DNA of 64,000 nucleotides from Nyssa sinensis. Lineage: Eukaryota; Streptophyta; Magnoliopsida; Cornales; Nyssaceae. The stretch is taken from the NCBI GenBank assembly GCA_008638375.1, contig CM018032.1:9931001-9995000 (forward strand). The letters run 5' to 3'. Shown here piece after piece: positions 22,301 to 34,300 of this stretch. The notes under the pieces are model-generated. The model did not search any database. It was not told the origin of the DNA and worked only from the letters and a program-made list of their open reading frames with translations. Position 1 is the stretch's first letter; every line of letters begins with the position of its first letter. The translations under genes were made by a program, and so were the position numbers.

Positions 22301-23750
22301 GCCTATACAAAATTAATTATATCCTCCAACTTCAAATATATAATTCCAAATATCTCCAAATGTATATCTGTCCATATCTTGGAACTATCTATAAATACAA
22401 CTACACCTGTAATTACATTTCTTCTACGTGGGGACGTCCTTTTACATGTTAATTTTTAGCTTAATATTTGAAGTTATTTCCATATTCATGACATTCAACA
22501 TGATATAATTGGGTATATTCCTGTTAATTGTATGTTTATCATATATATTTAATAACATCATAATATGTTTATTTTTTTATTATTATATATACGTGATATA
22601 ATTTATTTATATAACACATTACTAACAATTGAGAAATTTATCTATTTTTATGAAATAGTAAAATTTTTCATAATGATTTTTTTGGTTAAAAATTTTCATA
22701 TGTCATATGAATTTTGTTTGATAAATCTCAATTTTTAGAGTACAAATATATAAACTTTTTTTTTTTGAAAATAGATTTATGTTTTATAAGTTATTTAATT
22801 TTGAAAATTTGAAATTTTTTTATAAAAACTAGGCTCCATTGATGGATTGAGTTTTAGAGAAAAATACTAAAGGGATATTTTAGCCACAAATTATTGGAGA
22901 ATTTGTGAGGTTAATATGTTGGAGAATGAACCCGATTATGATTAATTTTGTGGGCCTTTCATCCAATGACCTTACACTAATGATACGTTTTTTTTTTCAT
23001 AAACTCACGTAACACATGTGGGATCCACCTGAAAGTCAAAGTGAGTGGACCCTACATGTATTATGTGAGTGTAAGAAAAAAGATATAGGAAAAATATTAG
23101 GGTCGACTCTACATATAGTCAACAGAGAAATAATTTTAGGCCTCCATTTAAAAAGATGATCTCAAATTTTATATATTTATTGTATAATCAAATTAGAAAT
23201 ATAAGATTAATAAAATATAACTTTACAATGTATTTATAGTAAAATCAAATTAATAGTTTAAGGTTAATAAAAATCTAACATTACAAAGGCTCAAATTTTA
23301 TGTATTTATAATATAACAAAATTAAAAGTCTAAAATTAATAGAAATATAACTCTACAATAAAGAATTCATAAGTCTTTATGAACAAAATTTAATTCTATT
23401 AATAAAATTTTTATTCTTTTTATTCCTATTATAATCTAATATTGTATTGCTAACTATTTAGTTAAAAATTATGTCAAAATTAGTTTTATTTTATATATAT
23501 CTTTCTCTAGCTGAAAAATGATTAAATTTATATTACAAAAATAAATATAATATATATAATAAAATAAAAAATTATATTAATATTTAAAAAAATATCAATT
23601 TAAAATATTATTTTACCACTTTAAATTTCTAATTACATCGACTCGTCCCGAAAAAAGTGTATTCATGACCTTGAATTTATTACATACTTTTCAAAATTTG
23701 AAGCTCCATAACGTCATTAAAAAAAAGAAAAAGAAAATCATTTGCTACTG
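22301..23750. other. very AT-rich intergenic DNA
   Basis: Long AT runs and no supported reading frame. At 22975-23080 a short near-complementary pair (ACACATGTGGGATCCACC and GGACCCTACATG) hints at inverted-repeat structure, but no element ends could be defined. Confidence 0.5.
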
Positions 23751-24275
23751 AGCTCCACCAGAAACGGTGTCGCTTTTTTACGTAAAATCAGGATACCGGA
23801 CGTTGGGTTGTTGCACTCGCACCGTCATGTGTCAACATAAATTTGCTTCGGCCGGTCGGTTCCCAAATTGCTGACAACTGCCTGAACAGTGAAACTGTTC
23901 AGCAGATCTCTCAAGTCGGCACTGGAATGCCCACAAACCCTAGTTTTCACGTTTGGCCTCAACAGTACTTGCGATTGACATCTCTCACTTTACACCTTCA
24001 AGCTCAGGGTTTCCAACTGTGATATCATCACTGTAACTTCTCATTCTTCATCATTTGCTAAGCATATATACATATATGTGTGTGTGTGTGTGTGTGTATA
24101 GATATACAAGTTTCGAACACATTGATGCTATATTTCAAACTTGCAAATCCCCACACCACCCCCAACGAATTTCAAACCCCAATCCCCACACCACCACTAT
24201 CGCCTTCCACCGATGGCCTTGACCCTGGCCGTCGCTGCGCTTCAATAAACCCAATAAACAAACGGTAAAGGAATT
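23750..24275 (+). promoter_or_regulatory. probable promoter / 5' leader of the ASHH1-like gene
   Basis: The sequence changes from very AT-rich to a mixed, C-rich, gene-like composition. It includes ACAAACCCTAG (a telo-box-like AAACCCTA word) near 23934 and a CT/CA-rich leader. A possible donor, AAACG|GTAAAG, lies near 24265. ATGGCCTTGACC at 24212 opens only a 10-codon ORF, so it is not the gene's start. The assignment to the plus-strand methyltransferase rests on position and composition only. Confidence 0.35.
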
Positions 24276-24714
24276 AAAGATTTGAAGTTTGGTTTGTTCG
24301 AGATAGATTTTAGCTGACTACTATATCGGTTCACAGTTGGAAGGGAAGAAGAAGAATAAAAAGTAAAATTGAAGTGAGATTGTGGAAAGACCTAGGAACC
24401 CTTATTTTGTTAAACTGTTTATATACCCAATGTTGGGGTATTTTTGTCCCCATGAAGTTGGGGGCTCTGCTAACACCACCCCATGGCTGGCAAAGTCAGC
24501 ATTCCACAATATGTATGTATATACTAATTGTTCTTGTCGGATATCTGTTGTGAAGAACATAAGTGGTTAGGGTTCCTATGTATTATGCATCAAAGATGTG
24601 GAGCCGAGAACTAGTTTTTTGGAATTTCACCTGAATCTACGTTAACGCCTTAATTCACTAGGACATAGAAGGTAGAATCGTGTGAGTAGAAAAAGGAAAT
24701 AGGCGAGCTTTGTC
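24276..24714. other. no confirmed feature; one candidate start exon
   Basis: At 24482 an ATG reads MAGKVSIPQY and is followed in phase 0 by GTATGT, which could be a donor leading to the acceptor at 31277. This rests on one short frame and a plausible donor, so it is recorded as a candidate only. Confidence 0.2.
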
Positions 24715-25405
24715 TTGCTTCATGACAATATAATCAATTTTTTTATAAATACAGATGCTTATATATATGTGTATATTTATACACAAATAATCTAGTACCA
24801 TAATTAGGCATTCAAATGGTGACTATTTTTTTTCTCCATGTTGCAGATTTTCAGTAACACAATATATATGATGCTTGGAATGGTATTTTAGCATATTTTT
24901 TTTCTTCTTCAAGTGATCAATAGAACACATTATCCGAGAAAGTGAATTAGAATCTCAATGGTACGGTCTTCCTGTTTATTGTATGATGCCTTGATCTCCG
25001 AATGACTAACTGTATATGGCATAATATCTATAAATGCATCATTTATTGTTACCACTCTGATGTTGCTTCATGATAATATAATGAGTTTGTATATAAATAC
25101 GTATGCTTATATATGTGCATGTGTTTTTACACAAGTAATCAAGTACCATAATTAGGCATTCAAATGGTGACTCTGTTTTATTGTTCCCTTTCAGCAAGGC
25201 AATATACATGATGCTTGGAATGGTATTCTAGCACTTTTTTTCTTCTTCTTCAAGTGATCAATAAAACACATTATCTGAGGAAGTGAATTAGAGTCTCAAT
25301 GGTACAGTCTTCCTTTTTATTGTATGATGCCTTGATCTCTGAACGACTAATTGTATTTGGCATAATATCTATAATAAATGCATCATTTATTTTTACTGCT
25401 CCAAT
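24715..25405. repeat. tandem duplication, ~348-bp unit
   Basis: Two head-to-tail copies at 24715-25062 and 25063-25405. Both start TTGCTTCATGA(C/T)AATATAAT. They share AGTACCATAATTAGGCATTC, ATGATGCTTGGAATGGTATT, TCTTCAAGTGATCAATA and ATTGTATGATGCCTTGATCT in the same order, with scattered substitutions. No coding content. The unit contains (C/T)TGCAG- and TTTCAG-type acceptor words, but no exon was recognised. Confidence 0.85.
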
Positions 25406-25540
25406 CTCCATGTGTATATCTTGAAAAATGTCTGAGTGGTGCAGGCTTCACAGTTCTAACGTATAGATATAATGATTACAGTATGTGTCATCATATGCTA
25501 CATTAGCACATATACTAGAAACTACTATTTTTTTTTTTTT

Positions 25541-25560
25541 GGGGGGGGGGGTGGGTGGGT
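25541..25560 (+). repeat. G-run with quadruplex pattern
   Basis: Eleven Gs followed by TGGGTGGGT, after a T-run. It has at least four G3 tracts with one-base loops, the intramolecular G-quadruplex pattern on the plus strand. If the leader call is right, it lies in the first intron of the methyltransferase and would be present in the nascent RNA. Confidence 0.6.
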
Positions 25561-25932
25561 GTTGTGTGGTTGTGTAAGTTCTTCTTTTTCTTGAGATGTT
25601 ATTGTAAGTATATGCTTTATTGATAAACGTGTTATTATAAAAGCATATTTTATTTCCGGATATTGTTTCACTTATTTTAAAAAAAATTTCTGGATATTGT
25701 TTAACTGAAGATGAAGGAATTGATTATCAGTATATTTCTTTGGTAATTTTCCCTCCCCCGACTACTAAGTAGAAAGGGACTTCAGTATTTCTCTACTTTA
25801 ATTCTTATAATTAAAATTATATCTTCTGTTTAGATCATAAAATGCCTTTATTGGTGAATCTTGAATTGAACTTGATGTGAAGGCTTGAAGGGTTTGCAGG
25901 GAGAACTGTAAAACCATTTTTCTTTTTTCGCC

Positions 25933-25947
25933 GGGGGGGGGGGGGGG
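25933..25947 (+). repeat. 15-base G homopolymer
   Basis: Fifteen consecutive Gs after TTTTTTCGCC. Homopolymers of this length are prone to sequencing error, so the length may not be exact. Confidence 0.6.
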
Positions 25948-26143
25948 CTCAATTTTATGATAAACAATCCTAGAGAGAGGGAAGGAGAGTTGCATTTTTT
26001 GGGGCCTGGAATTTTCAGGGCCTAATCAACATAGTTCTTTGAATTCAATGTGGGCCATTGAACACTTGCTAACCTCATGGATCATATCGTCACTCCACCT
26101 ATTCATGCTTATCATTGTTGTTGTGGTGGTGCTGTCGTCATTA

Positions 26144-26357
26144 ATTTTTTTTTTGATAACTGGGTGTCCGACATAGTTGTACCTACTAATCGCGAGACCC
26201 ACGCCTCGCGCCTCCTTAAGCGGGTCGGTTAACCTCGAACTTGCGCTCGCGGGCGTGGTTCCAAAGAAGTTGATAACACTCTAATGGGAGTCGAACCCCA
26301 GACCTGATGCTTCATGAGGCACCAACGCCCAAGTGACTTTACCATTGAGCCAACCCC
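26144..26357 (-). mobile_element. tRNA-derived SINE (214 bp)
   Basis: On the minus strand the head reads GGGGTTGGCTCAATGGTAAA, where TGGCTCAATGG is box A. About 35 bases later comes GGGGTTCGACTCCC, a perfect box-B core. The tail ends CAGTTATCAAAAAAAAAA. TCGTCATTA is duplicated at 26135-26143 and 26358-26366. The strong A and B boxes and clean TSD make this the best-preserved SINE in the window. It is unrelated to the 3420 family. Confidence 0.88.
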
Positions 26358-26527
26358 TCGTCATTATTTGGATTGTAGTTGATCTTTGGGCACGTAGTAG
26401 CTTACTTTTGGGAGTTTCAATTTCTATACCTTGCGCTTTGGTCTAGGACCACTTACCACATGATTCTACACACATGAATTTTTAAGTTAAAATCATATTC
26501 ATTCAAAAAAAGAAGAAGAAATGTCTT

Positions 26528-26740
26528 AATTCTCTCATAAATATTCTTTTAAGCATATTTCTCAGTCAAGGACAGAAGGATGACTGTCAAGAGGGGGCTT
26601 TTACATTACTTATCAATTATCACACACACACGCACACACACAAAAAAGGTCTTACAGTGACGCTTACATTCTCTCGTAAATATCTTTTTCAAGCATAGTT
26701 TCTCAGTCAAGGACAGAAGGATAACTGTCAAGTGGGGGCA
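26528..26740. repeat. local tandem duplication (~141-bp offset)
   Basis: TTCTCTC(A/G)TAAATAT, then TCTCAGTCAAGGACAGAAGG, then A(T/C)AACTGTCAAG(T/A)GGGGG-type words recur at about 26528-26597 and 26668-26738. A CA microsatellite and the phrase AAAAAAGGTCTTACAG separate them. Non-coding. Confidence 0.75.
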
Positions 26741-26839
26741 ACTAAAATACCCTTTATAATGTACTGAAAGCAGGGACCAAATGCCCAATTGAAAGTTTAA
26801 GTAACAAGAGAAAACTTATGAAAATGTAACAGAACATGC

Positions 26840-27290
26840 TTTTAGGCAAAGAAAGCATAGGGCCAATTGTAATTATAATCACAAATGGGCTTATTTTTTC
26901 TTCAACTTTGAAAAGATTCCACAAATTATAACTTTCAAGTCAAATTGTCAAATAAAGTAAGACTTTAATGATTGAAATCTTGGTTAGTTTCCAATTTAGG
27001 TTTTTTATCTTTTTAAGTCTTTGTGTGATTTGTGCCTGGGGTTATATACATTGAAGAAGAATAAAAAATTGCAAAGAAAAACAAAGGAAATAGAAGCCCT
27101 TTTGTTTAGCGAACGACAAAAAAGCAAAAAATAAATACACAATGAAATTTTGAACGTGGAAGGGATGAAAATTCACAAATCATTGTCTCACAAAAGATCA
27201 AATTAAAACCAGACATGTCTCAAAAGGCACATCCAGGCCATTTCAATGTGTTTCCATCGAGTACTTACTAATCAATATCATCAAAACATT
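26840..27290. repeat. diverged direct repeat, left copy
   Basis: Shares an ordered series of phrases with 28835-29420: GATTCC(A/G)CAAATTAT, CAAGTCAAATTGTCAAA, GAAGCCCTT(T/C)TGTTTA, ACGACAAAAAAGCAAA-like, GGAAGGGATG(A/G)AAATTC and GCAAATCAT. The two copies lie about 2 kb apart around LINE fragments. Confidence 0.65.
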
Positions 27291-27409
27291 TCAGATTTAT
27301 TTTTTTGGAGTTTCTATATATACATGTAATTATTTATTTCTTTGCTTGGAATTTTCTGAAATTTTTTAGTTAATTTTGGATTACTTATTCATTATGATTG
27401 TCGTGAGTG

Positions 27410-28270
27410 CTAACTTATAAAAAAAAAAAGGGATTTTTGTGAGTGCTAGTGATTTTTAGGCAGGAGAAAGTCATCTGGTTTGATATGTGGGTGGGGAATG
27501 TGAATAGGGTTTGCTTTTGGTTTGATATATGGTGTGATGACGTCCCGTTGAAGAGTATATTTCTGGATTTATTTCATATTGCTGTCAATAAAGAGTTAAG
27601 GGTGGTAGACTGCTTGTGTGTTTCAAATCAGGGGGTGGTTTGGGACCCCAATTTTCTGAAGGCCTTTAAGGATTGGGAGGCACCTTTGATGGTGGAGTTT
27701 ATGGTGCTTCTATATGGGATTGGAGTGGTGGTTGTGAGGGAAGATGCTATTTGTTGGAAGCCTGGGCTGAAAGGAAGGTTTGGAATTAGATCTTATTACA
27801 AGGTTTATTAGGCAGCAATGTTGGTGGAGGAGGGTTAATGTGGACTGGTATTTGGAGGGACGATGGATAATTTATGAAGGAGATGTTTTATTTTGGCTAG
27901 CTGCTGTTGTTTGTGCGAATGCGAGGAGGAGACGGTTGATCATCTTCTCATTCACTGCAAGTGGGCTAGGGATTCCTGGAATTTAGTCCTTTTGCTTTTT
28001 GGATATAACTGGGTGATGTCAGCCTTGATAAAGAGGTGTTCTTAAGTTGGAGATGTTCCAAAGAAGGAAGGAGGTGGGATTAGTTTGGAGGATGGCTCCA
28101 CTTTTCCTTACTTGGTGTTTATGGAGGGAGAAAAACTTATGGACTTGTGAGTGGACTGAGCAGCCCCTTGTAAGATTCAAAGATAGTTTCTTGCGGTTAT
28201 AATTTTTTTAGGTCAAGGAGGCTACTCCTATGTATTTAGATTCTTTTGCAGAGTTTTTTTTTTTGTGGGG
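27410..28270 (+). pseudogene. LINE zf-RVT region fragment
   Basis: Plus-strand frames give WFDIWCDDVPLKSIF, then ELRVVDCLCVSNQGVVWD, then CWKPGLKGRFGIRSYYKVY. After a frame change comes EEETVDHLLIHCKWARDSWN. This is the order of the RT C-terminal region and the zf-RVT zinc-binding domain of plant LINEs (…WD.WCG…F..A..K...V.D…W…G.FSV.SYY… then E.VDHLL.HC..A…W). Several stops and frameshifts are present and the RT core is missing. Confidence 0.75.
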
Positions 28271-28394
28271 ATTTTAGGTTTTATTTTTCTAGTTGGTCTC
28301 TTTCTTTCTATGTAAATATGGGTTCCCCCCTCCCCTGCAGTGGCCAGTGCCTTCATTTGATATTTCATTTCATATACCAGTCATATTCTTCTGC

Positions 28395-28660
28395 ATTGTA
28401 TAGTTGCTAGAGAAGTTTGGTCTATGCTTTATGCCGTTTTTTGGGTGTTTTGGATCATGCCTACTTCAGCAAAGGATTATTTTTATTTTTGTGTTGGACG
28501 ACAACTTGCCCTTCAAATATAGTTCGGCAAGCTTGTACAACGGCTCCCCTTTGTGTTTTATTGTGTCTTTGGTGGGAGCGAAATCAGCGCACTTTTGATG
28601 AGATCGAATTGGCGGTGCATAGCTTAAAGAAGAAAGTATTAAATACTTTTTATTTTTGAG
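28395..28660 (+). pseudogene. LINE 3' end fragment
   Basis: The frame ending at 28659 reads APLCVLLCLWWERNQRTFDE followed by IELAVHSLKKKVLNTFYF-stop. This corresponds to the 'IPL.L.W.LWRERN.R.FE..E..V..LK...L.TL' end of plant LINE ORF2. It lies downstream of the fragment at 27410-28270 but appears to derive from a separate or rearranged copy, since that fragment has already passed its own C-terminus. Confidence 0.65.
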
Positions 28661-28834
28661 TTTTAGGGAAACTTGATATTTTCTGTAATTCTTTTTTTTT
28701 TTTTGGCTTGCTGAATTGCAGTGGGGGATCCTCATAGGTCACCTTGTTGATTGCTTGTACATGGGTTGTGCCTCCTCTGGCGCATTTGTTTATAGTATAC
28801 TACTATTTCACTTATCAGAAAAATAACTTGATTT

Positions 28835-29420
28835 TAGGCAAAGAAAGAGAAAGGCTAATTACATTTAGAGCTGTTGTTTTCTCGACTTTAAAATGATTCC
28901 GCAAATTATGACTTGCAAGTCAAATTGTCAAAAGAAAGCAAGACTTTAATGGCTGTAAGTTTGTAATCTCATAAAAGTAAAATCCTTTTACTGGGTTGTT
29001 ATTAATTTAAAGAAGGAATCTTTTAGCTTTTGTGGCACATTAACACCCACTATTAGCTTGATTGTTATCTCCTGCCACCTCGAAAAAGGAGTGGTGTGGG
29101 GTCCAGGTCCCATTTAAGATATTGGTGCGAACATATTATTTATTAAGAAAGAAAAAAAAGGAAAAAATTTCGTGTTCACATTTGTGTGAATTTATGACTA
29201 GGTTTAATCTATGTTGAAGAATAAAAGGTAGAAAGAAAAATAGAAGGGATGTAAAAGCCCTTCTGTTTATTGAATGACAAAAAAGCAAACAAAATGAGAA
29301 GTAAAAACTTGAACAAGGAAGGGATGGAAATTCGCAAATCATCATCTCGCAAAACACCACATCAAAATCAAAAGGTTCGCTCAAAAGGTCGTCGAAGACA
29401 TATTCCGGTGTGTTCTCATG
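28835..29420. repeat. diverged direct repeat, right copy
   Basis: Partner of 26840-27290 in the same orientation. The pair suggests an old duplication of a short host segment, with LINE fragments landing between the copies or included in one unit. Confidence 0.6.
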
Positions 29421-29424
29421 AAAT

Positions 29425-29429
<5 letters not shown>

Positions 29430-29462
<33 letters not shown>
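29430..29462. repeat. (AT)n microsatellite
   Basis: About 16 AT units without interruption. Confidence 0.9.
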
Positions 29463-29464
<2 letters not shown>

Positions 29465-31277
29465 ATTATGTTAGATTTATTTTGTTCTTCGGGTTCCCAT
29501 ATATATATGTGATTAATTTACTTTTCAATCGGTATTTTGTGATGGATTTTTAGTAAGTTAAGGGTTGCTTGCTTCCTTTTATGATTGCATTAAGCATTAG
29601 ATTTTTTTTTTTTTTGTGGGGTTTAACTACCTTTTATATCATTATTAGTGATATCGCAATAATTAAATTGAACTTTATTTTAGGAATGTTGTGATTGTTG
29701 ATGATTATGCCTACCCTTGATGTTCAACTTGATTACTTATTGGCAAACTTGAATTTGGTCCAATAAAGGAGAAAGATTGATTTTGGTCCATGGTTAATAT
29801 TTTTTATTATTTGTTGTGCCTTTGTTTTTTTTTTTTTTTAAAACTGAAAGTGTAAAGCATGAAATTGAGGTCTTTGTTGATATGCTTTATTTTCAATGTA
29901 TTGTTTAGGTGACGTAATGATTATTATTTTTTAATTTGAAATAAAATTTTCTGATGCAGTTACTCAAGGTTTATGTCTTAAATAGAGTAGAATGGTGAGA
30001 CCTAATTCATGTAGCCGGTCCCAAATAGTTGTGATAAGGCTTTATTAGTTGAGTTACTTGAGGTTAATTATCCACACTTTTAAAGCATGAAATTTGGCTG
30101 AGGAGGACAAACTAAGCTCTTTTTTTTGGGATAAGTAGGAACAAACTAAGCTTCTTATAAGAAAGAATTGCAAAAGTTTTTCTTTTCTCCTTCTTGTTGT
30201 AGCCCTTTTTATTGGTAGGTAAATTTTACTGTAGACTTATATTTTTTTTCCAGGCATAGGAATAGAAAATAATTTCCATAAGAAAGTAGAATTTGTATCA
30301 GATTAGTTGGAGTGATGTACCATTTGAATTTCTTTTGTAGTAATTTCAATATGGACCGTGTCACGCTTCTTGCTGTAGTTATAATTCTTGATTGTACGTT
30401 GTGAAACCATCCTCGTTGATTTCTCTCTTTTTATCTCTTATTGGTTGGTGTAGTTATAATCTTTGATTGTACATAGTGAAACCATATTAGTTGGTTTCTC
30501 CCTTTTTATCTCTTATTAATTCTTCTATACAATCTCATGAGCTTGTTCTTGTCTAATCTTATCATGTTCACGTCTGATCTTATCCTTTCCCATCTTAACA
30601 CAAGTCCATCTCAATATCTGTACTTTAGCCACACTCATCTTATGAACATATTCTTTCTTAGTTGTCTAACATGTCATACTACGAAGCATGTCTAGTTTTA
30701 TAGAATTTTCTTTGTAACTAAATAGTTATAAGTCAATCAGAGGATAGAAATACTTCTTTATTTAACCCATCCTGTTGTAAATTTACGAGCAACATTATCT
30801 CAGTTTTCCCGTTCATATGTTAATTGAGTCTAGATAATGGAAATATTCACATTTTGGTATCTTTTAGCCTTTGATCTTTACTACATTTATGTGGCTACAT
30901 ACATGCATGAATACATGCAAGCATGTAGGATTTTTGTAAATCTATATCTTGTTGGTTATAGCTTCATGGATTTATATGCATGCATTTTTATTTAAGCAAT
31001 TTAGAGTGCCCGTTCAAGTTTCAACTGGATGCATATTTCTTTGAGGGTTTTCATGAATTTGGTTTTCTTTAAGGTGTCCGAACATGTTTTTGCTTAATTG
31101 CCTTTAGAAGTTTGTGCTACAAGTCAGAATTCATGCTGTCAGAAAATTTTCACAAGTCAATGCTATGTTATATTGTTTCTGAGCCATCTCATGGAGTAGT
31201 TATATGTCTATCTATGCATTTCATATTGTGAGATGTTCTCTTTGCAAATCAAGTGACAAGGAAAACTTGTTTTGAAG
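29463..31277. other. presumed intron of the ASHH1-like gene; one small tandem repeat
   Basis: T-rich plus strand, as expected of a plant intron. A 75-bp unit is duplicated at 30374-30448 and 30449-30522 (TGTAGTTATAAT, GATTGTAC, GTGAAACCAT and CTTTTTATCTCTTATT in both). No exon was recognised before 31278. Confidence 0.5.
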
Positions 31278-31342
31278 GTTCAACTACCTGAAGGAGTACC
31301 TCTGTTCATACATATTAATCAAAATGAATTTTCAGGCCGAAA
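31278..31342 (+). CDS. ASHH1: ASHH1-like exon: N-terminal segment
   Basis: Encodes [18 protein letters not shown], then SGR, and the first two bases of a Lys codon completed by the next exon. The acceptor TTGTTTTGAAG ends at 31277 and the donor AA|GTAAGC lies at 31343. An in-frame TGA at 31254 with no ATG after it shows that the initiator must be in an earlier exon. The acceptor is chosen for its T-rich context; AG at 31259-31260 is an alternative. Confidence 0.85.
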
Positions 31343-34300
31343 GTAAGCTGTTCTCCTATTTTTATTTTCCTTATTGAGGAATCTTTTCTGTGAATATATA
31401 TTCTTGATTGAAGGAAGTGTTTCTTATTAATCCCTTCCTTTCTTTTTAAATAGGATTGATTGTCATCTAAAGAACATGTCATTTGTTTTTCTTGACAATA
31501 AGCATCACAATTTAAGAAGCATGCAGGGGGCACAAAATTTATAGATGTTATGGTAACAATAAAGAGAAGTGCCATAATTTACTACTGCAATCTCGAATGA
31601 GATCTCACTTGATAGCATCTACCGAAAGCCATTATTGTTTGGAGTTAAGATGTGCACTTGTTATGTTTAATTATTATATGTTGTGTGTGAAGAATCATAA
31701 AACATGTTTCATTCAACCTGAACTGTTATATTATTAGAGTCTACAATTTACAGGTTTGAAGATTTTTATTTTTATTATTTTTTAATTTGAAGCTGGAATC
31801 CATAGTTTGCTTATTAGTTGTTTCAATTGGCTTACCTTAGTAATCAGCAAAATCCTTTCTACATAGATCACATTGGTGTTTTCTCATTCATTGTGAGTCT
31901 GTGCAGTTTGGTTTACAAGGGAAGTACGTATACAATTCACTATTCTGACATTAGTTTTACAGTGAAAGTCTAAATGTACTAAAGAGCTTTTTGTTACAAC
32001 TTTGGCTTCTTCTGCAAAATGAAATACATTAAATAATTTTGTAATTGGGAGACAGTGTTGTAATTTTCCTTGCCCTTTGCACTCTGCTAGTAGTTTTATT
32101 ATGCATTTGCTCATGGAAATTTCTGGAATTTTATTGTAGCTTCTCATAACTTTGGGCCTTTTTTGGTAGTCTCTGATATTGATGCCTTTATTCTTGGAAG
32201 GGTAGGTGGAGTTTTTTAATTACAGCCAGTATCCAAACCTGTGCTAAATTTTGTATTAAAAATAGTAAGAAATTTCAACTTGCATTTCCAAATCATGTTG
32301 TGATGAAGACTATTTGTTTTCCCATAGACACAAAAAGCAGAAAGAAGAGGACATTGCTGTTTGCGAATGTAAATACGATGCCAATGATCCTGACTGTGCA
32401 TGTGGGGATAGGTGCTTGAATGTTCTGACCAGCACAGAATGCACGCCTGGCTACTGCCCTTGCAATGACTATTGCAAGAATCAGGTGAATATGAGGTCAC
32501 TTTGTATGTGTCTGAGCGTAATATATTTTGTGTGTTTGTACATTTCTGTGTAATATATTGTTTTATGTTTTCATTTCCTAATTTCTCCTTGAGTCAATAG
32601 TAGTGCATCATAAGGTGGGGGTATTTGTTCTCTGTATTTTTGTTGCAGTGTTGTATTCTCACTATTGAAAAAATGATTTCGTATTATTATAGTAAATCAT
32701 CATTACATCTGAATGCCTGCCAAAATAAAAAGGGAAAATTCCACCATTTGGCCATTGGGCACTTGGCCACCTCAACCTCACTTCAATGGTAAAATAGTCT
32801 TTGCATTGAATAAATAAATGACTCTCCACCACCATGACCACCACTGTCATCTCATACCATCATCATTGATTTATCTTCACCACCATCACTGTATCATCTC
32901 CATCAACACCACCTACCGCTCATCACAAATCATGCCAACCAGCCTATCATCTCCATCGCTGCCCCTTTTTTATCGCTCGGACACCATTGCACCATTGGGT
33001 CTGAATATATGGCAACGCCTTCCTATCTCTCTCAAATTTCAGTATTGCATGAGCTGCACTTTTAGCTTGCTCATAAGTCATAACCCACCATTGGGTCCAA
33101 GCTCCATCTCTAGTGGCAAAATGTGCACGGCCCATTATTTCTCTACTCTCTCTCTTTCATTTCATCATCTCCACCCATCATCTGTTTCTACAATAGCCCA
33201 GAAACAGCAGAGGCAATTAATTAAAAAACCCTTCATTTGCGACTGTTGGATGGTAAGCAGAGTAGTCCTCTCTCTTTCTCTTTCTCTCTCTCACTCTCAA
33301 TTTGGGGCCATGATGATAGTTTTGGTGCAGAGACCATTGGCGGGGACCTTGCTAGGATGGAGAACAAATTTAATAAAAGAAAAATGAAAAAATAAGAAAA
33401 AAAGTAAGGAGTTTATTGGGCAAAATCTGATAAATGAGGTGTAATGGTGGCAGCATTAGATCATTTGCTATGGCTAGGTAAGATGGCTACTAGAAGGAAA
33501 AAATATAGAGAGTTCTAGAAAGGGTTGGTAGTAGACTAAAGGGGAATTTAAGAGGACTAGAGAGAGAAAGTCTAAAGGAAAATGGGGAGAGGGATAAGAA
33601 AGAGAGAGTCAAGGTGGAGTCTCATGAGGCCCAAGATGGGCAAACCCATAATTACAAAATATAGGGATTGGAGACAAAATTACATTCCAAGGTCCCTCTA
33701 AAAATCTATAAACTTCTCTAAATACATAGGATATTTTTCTTTAATCCAAAAGAAAAAAAATGACTTCAAAAAGTTGTCTTTTAACCTCCAAGGGGGAGAT
33801 TCGTACCCCTCAAAAACTATTTTATTGTGCTCCCTCCAAATGCACCAAATAAGACAAATGGGGGCCATCCACAAAGCTCTCCTTAACTCCTTCCTCATTC
33901 TTTTGCACCTCCATCCCAAAAGAAGCTGATTTACTTTAGCCGACATCACCCAAGAAACCCCAAAAATGGAGAAAAGCATATTCCACACATCTGAAGTGAT
34001 CTTGCAATGGAGAAGAAGGTGGTCAACCAATTCTTCCTCTCGTTTACAAAGAGGGCATTGATTAGGGAGTTGGAATCTTCTTCTCTTAAGATTGCTCGCC
34101 TTCAAAATGACACCCCAAGACGCTTCTCAAGCAAAAAAAAAAAAAAAAAGGCTTTCAAAGGCACCCTTGATTTCCACACCAAATGCCTAGGAAACAAGAT
34201 ATCCTTCCCCTCACCCAAAGTCCTATAAAAGGACCGAATGGTGAAGTTACTGTCACTATTACCCTTCCATCTAAGCCCATCGCACCCTCCCTCCCCTCCA

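Noticed and set aside
24212..24247. ATGGCCTTGACC in good initiation context as the ASHH1-like start.
   Set aside because: It stops after 10 codons and no donor in the needed phase lies before the stop.
24482..24511. MAGKVSIPQY followed by GTATGT as the start exon of the ASHH1-like gene.
   Set aside because: Phase fits, but the peptide is too short to recognise and similar chance candidates exist; kept only as a low-confidence candidate.
32818..33387. 189-codon plus-strand frame.
   Set aside because: Driven by CAC/CAT/TCT repeats, His/Ser-rich, inside the host intron, with no conserved motif.
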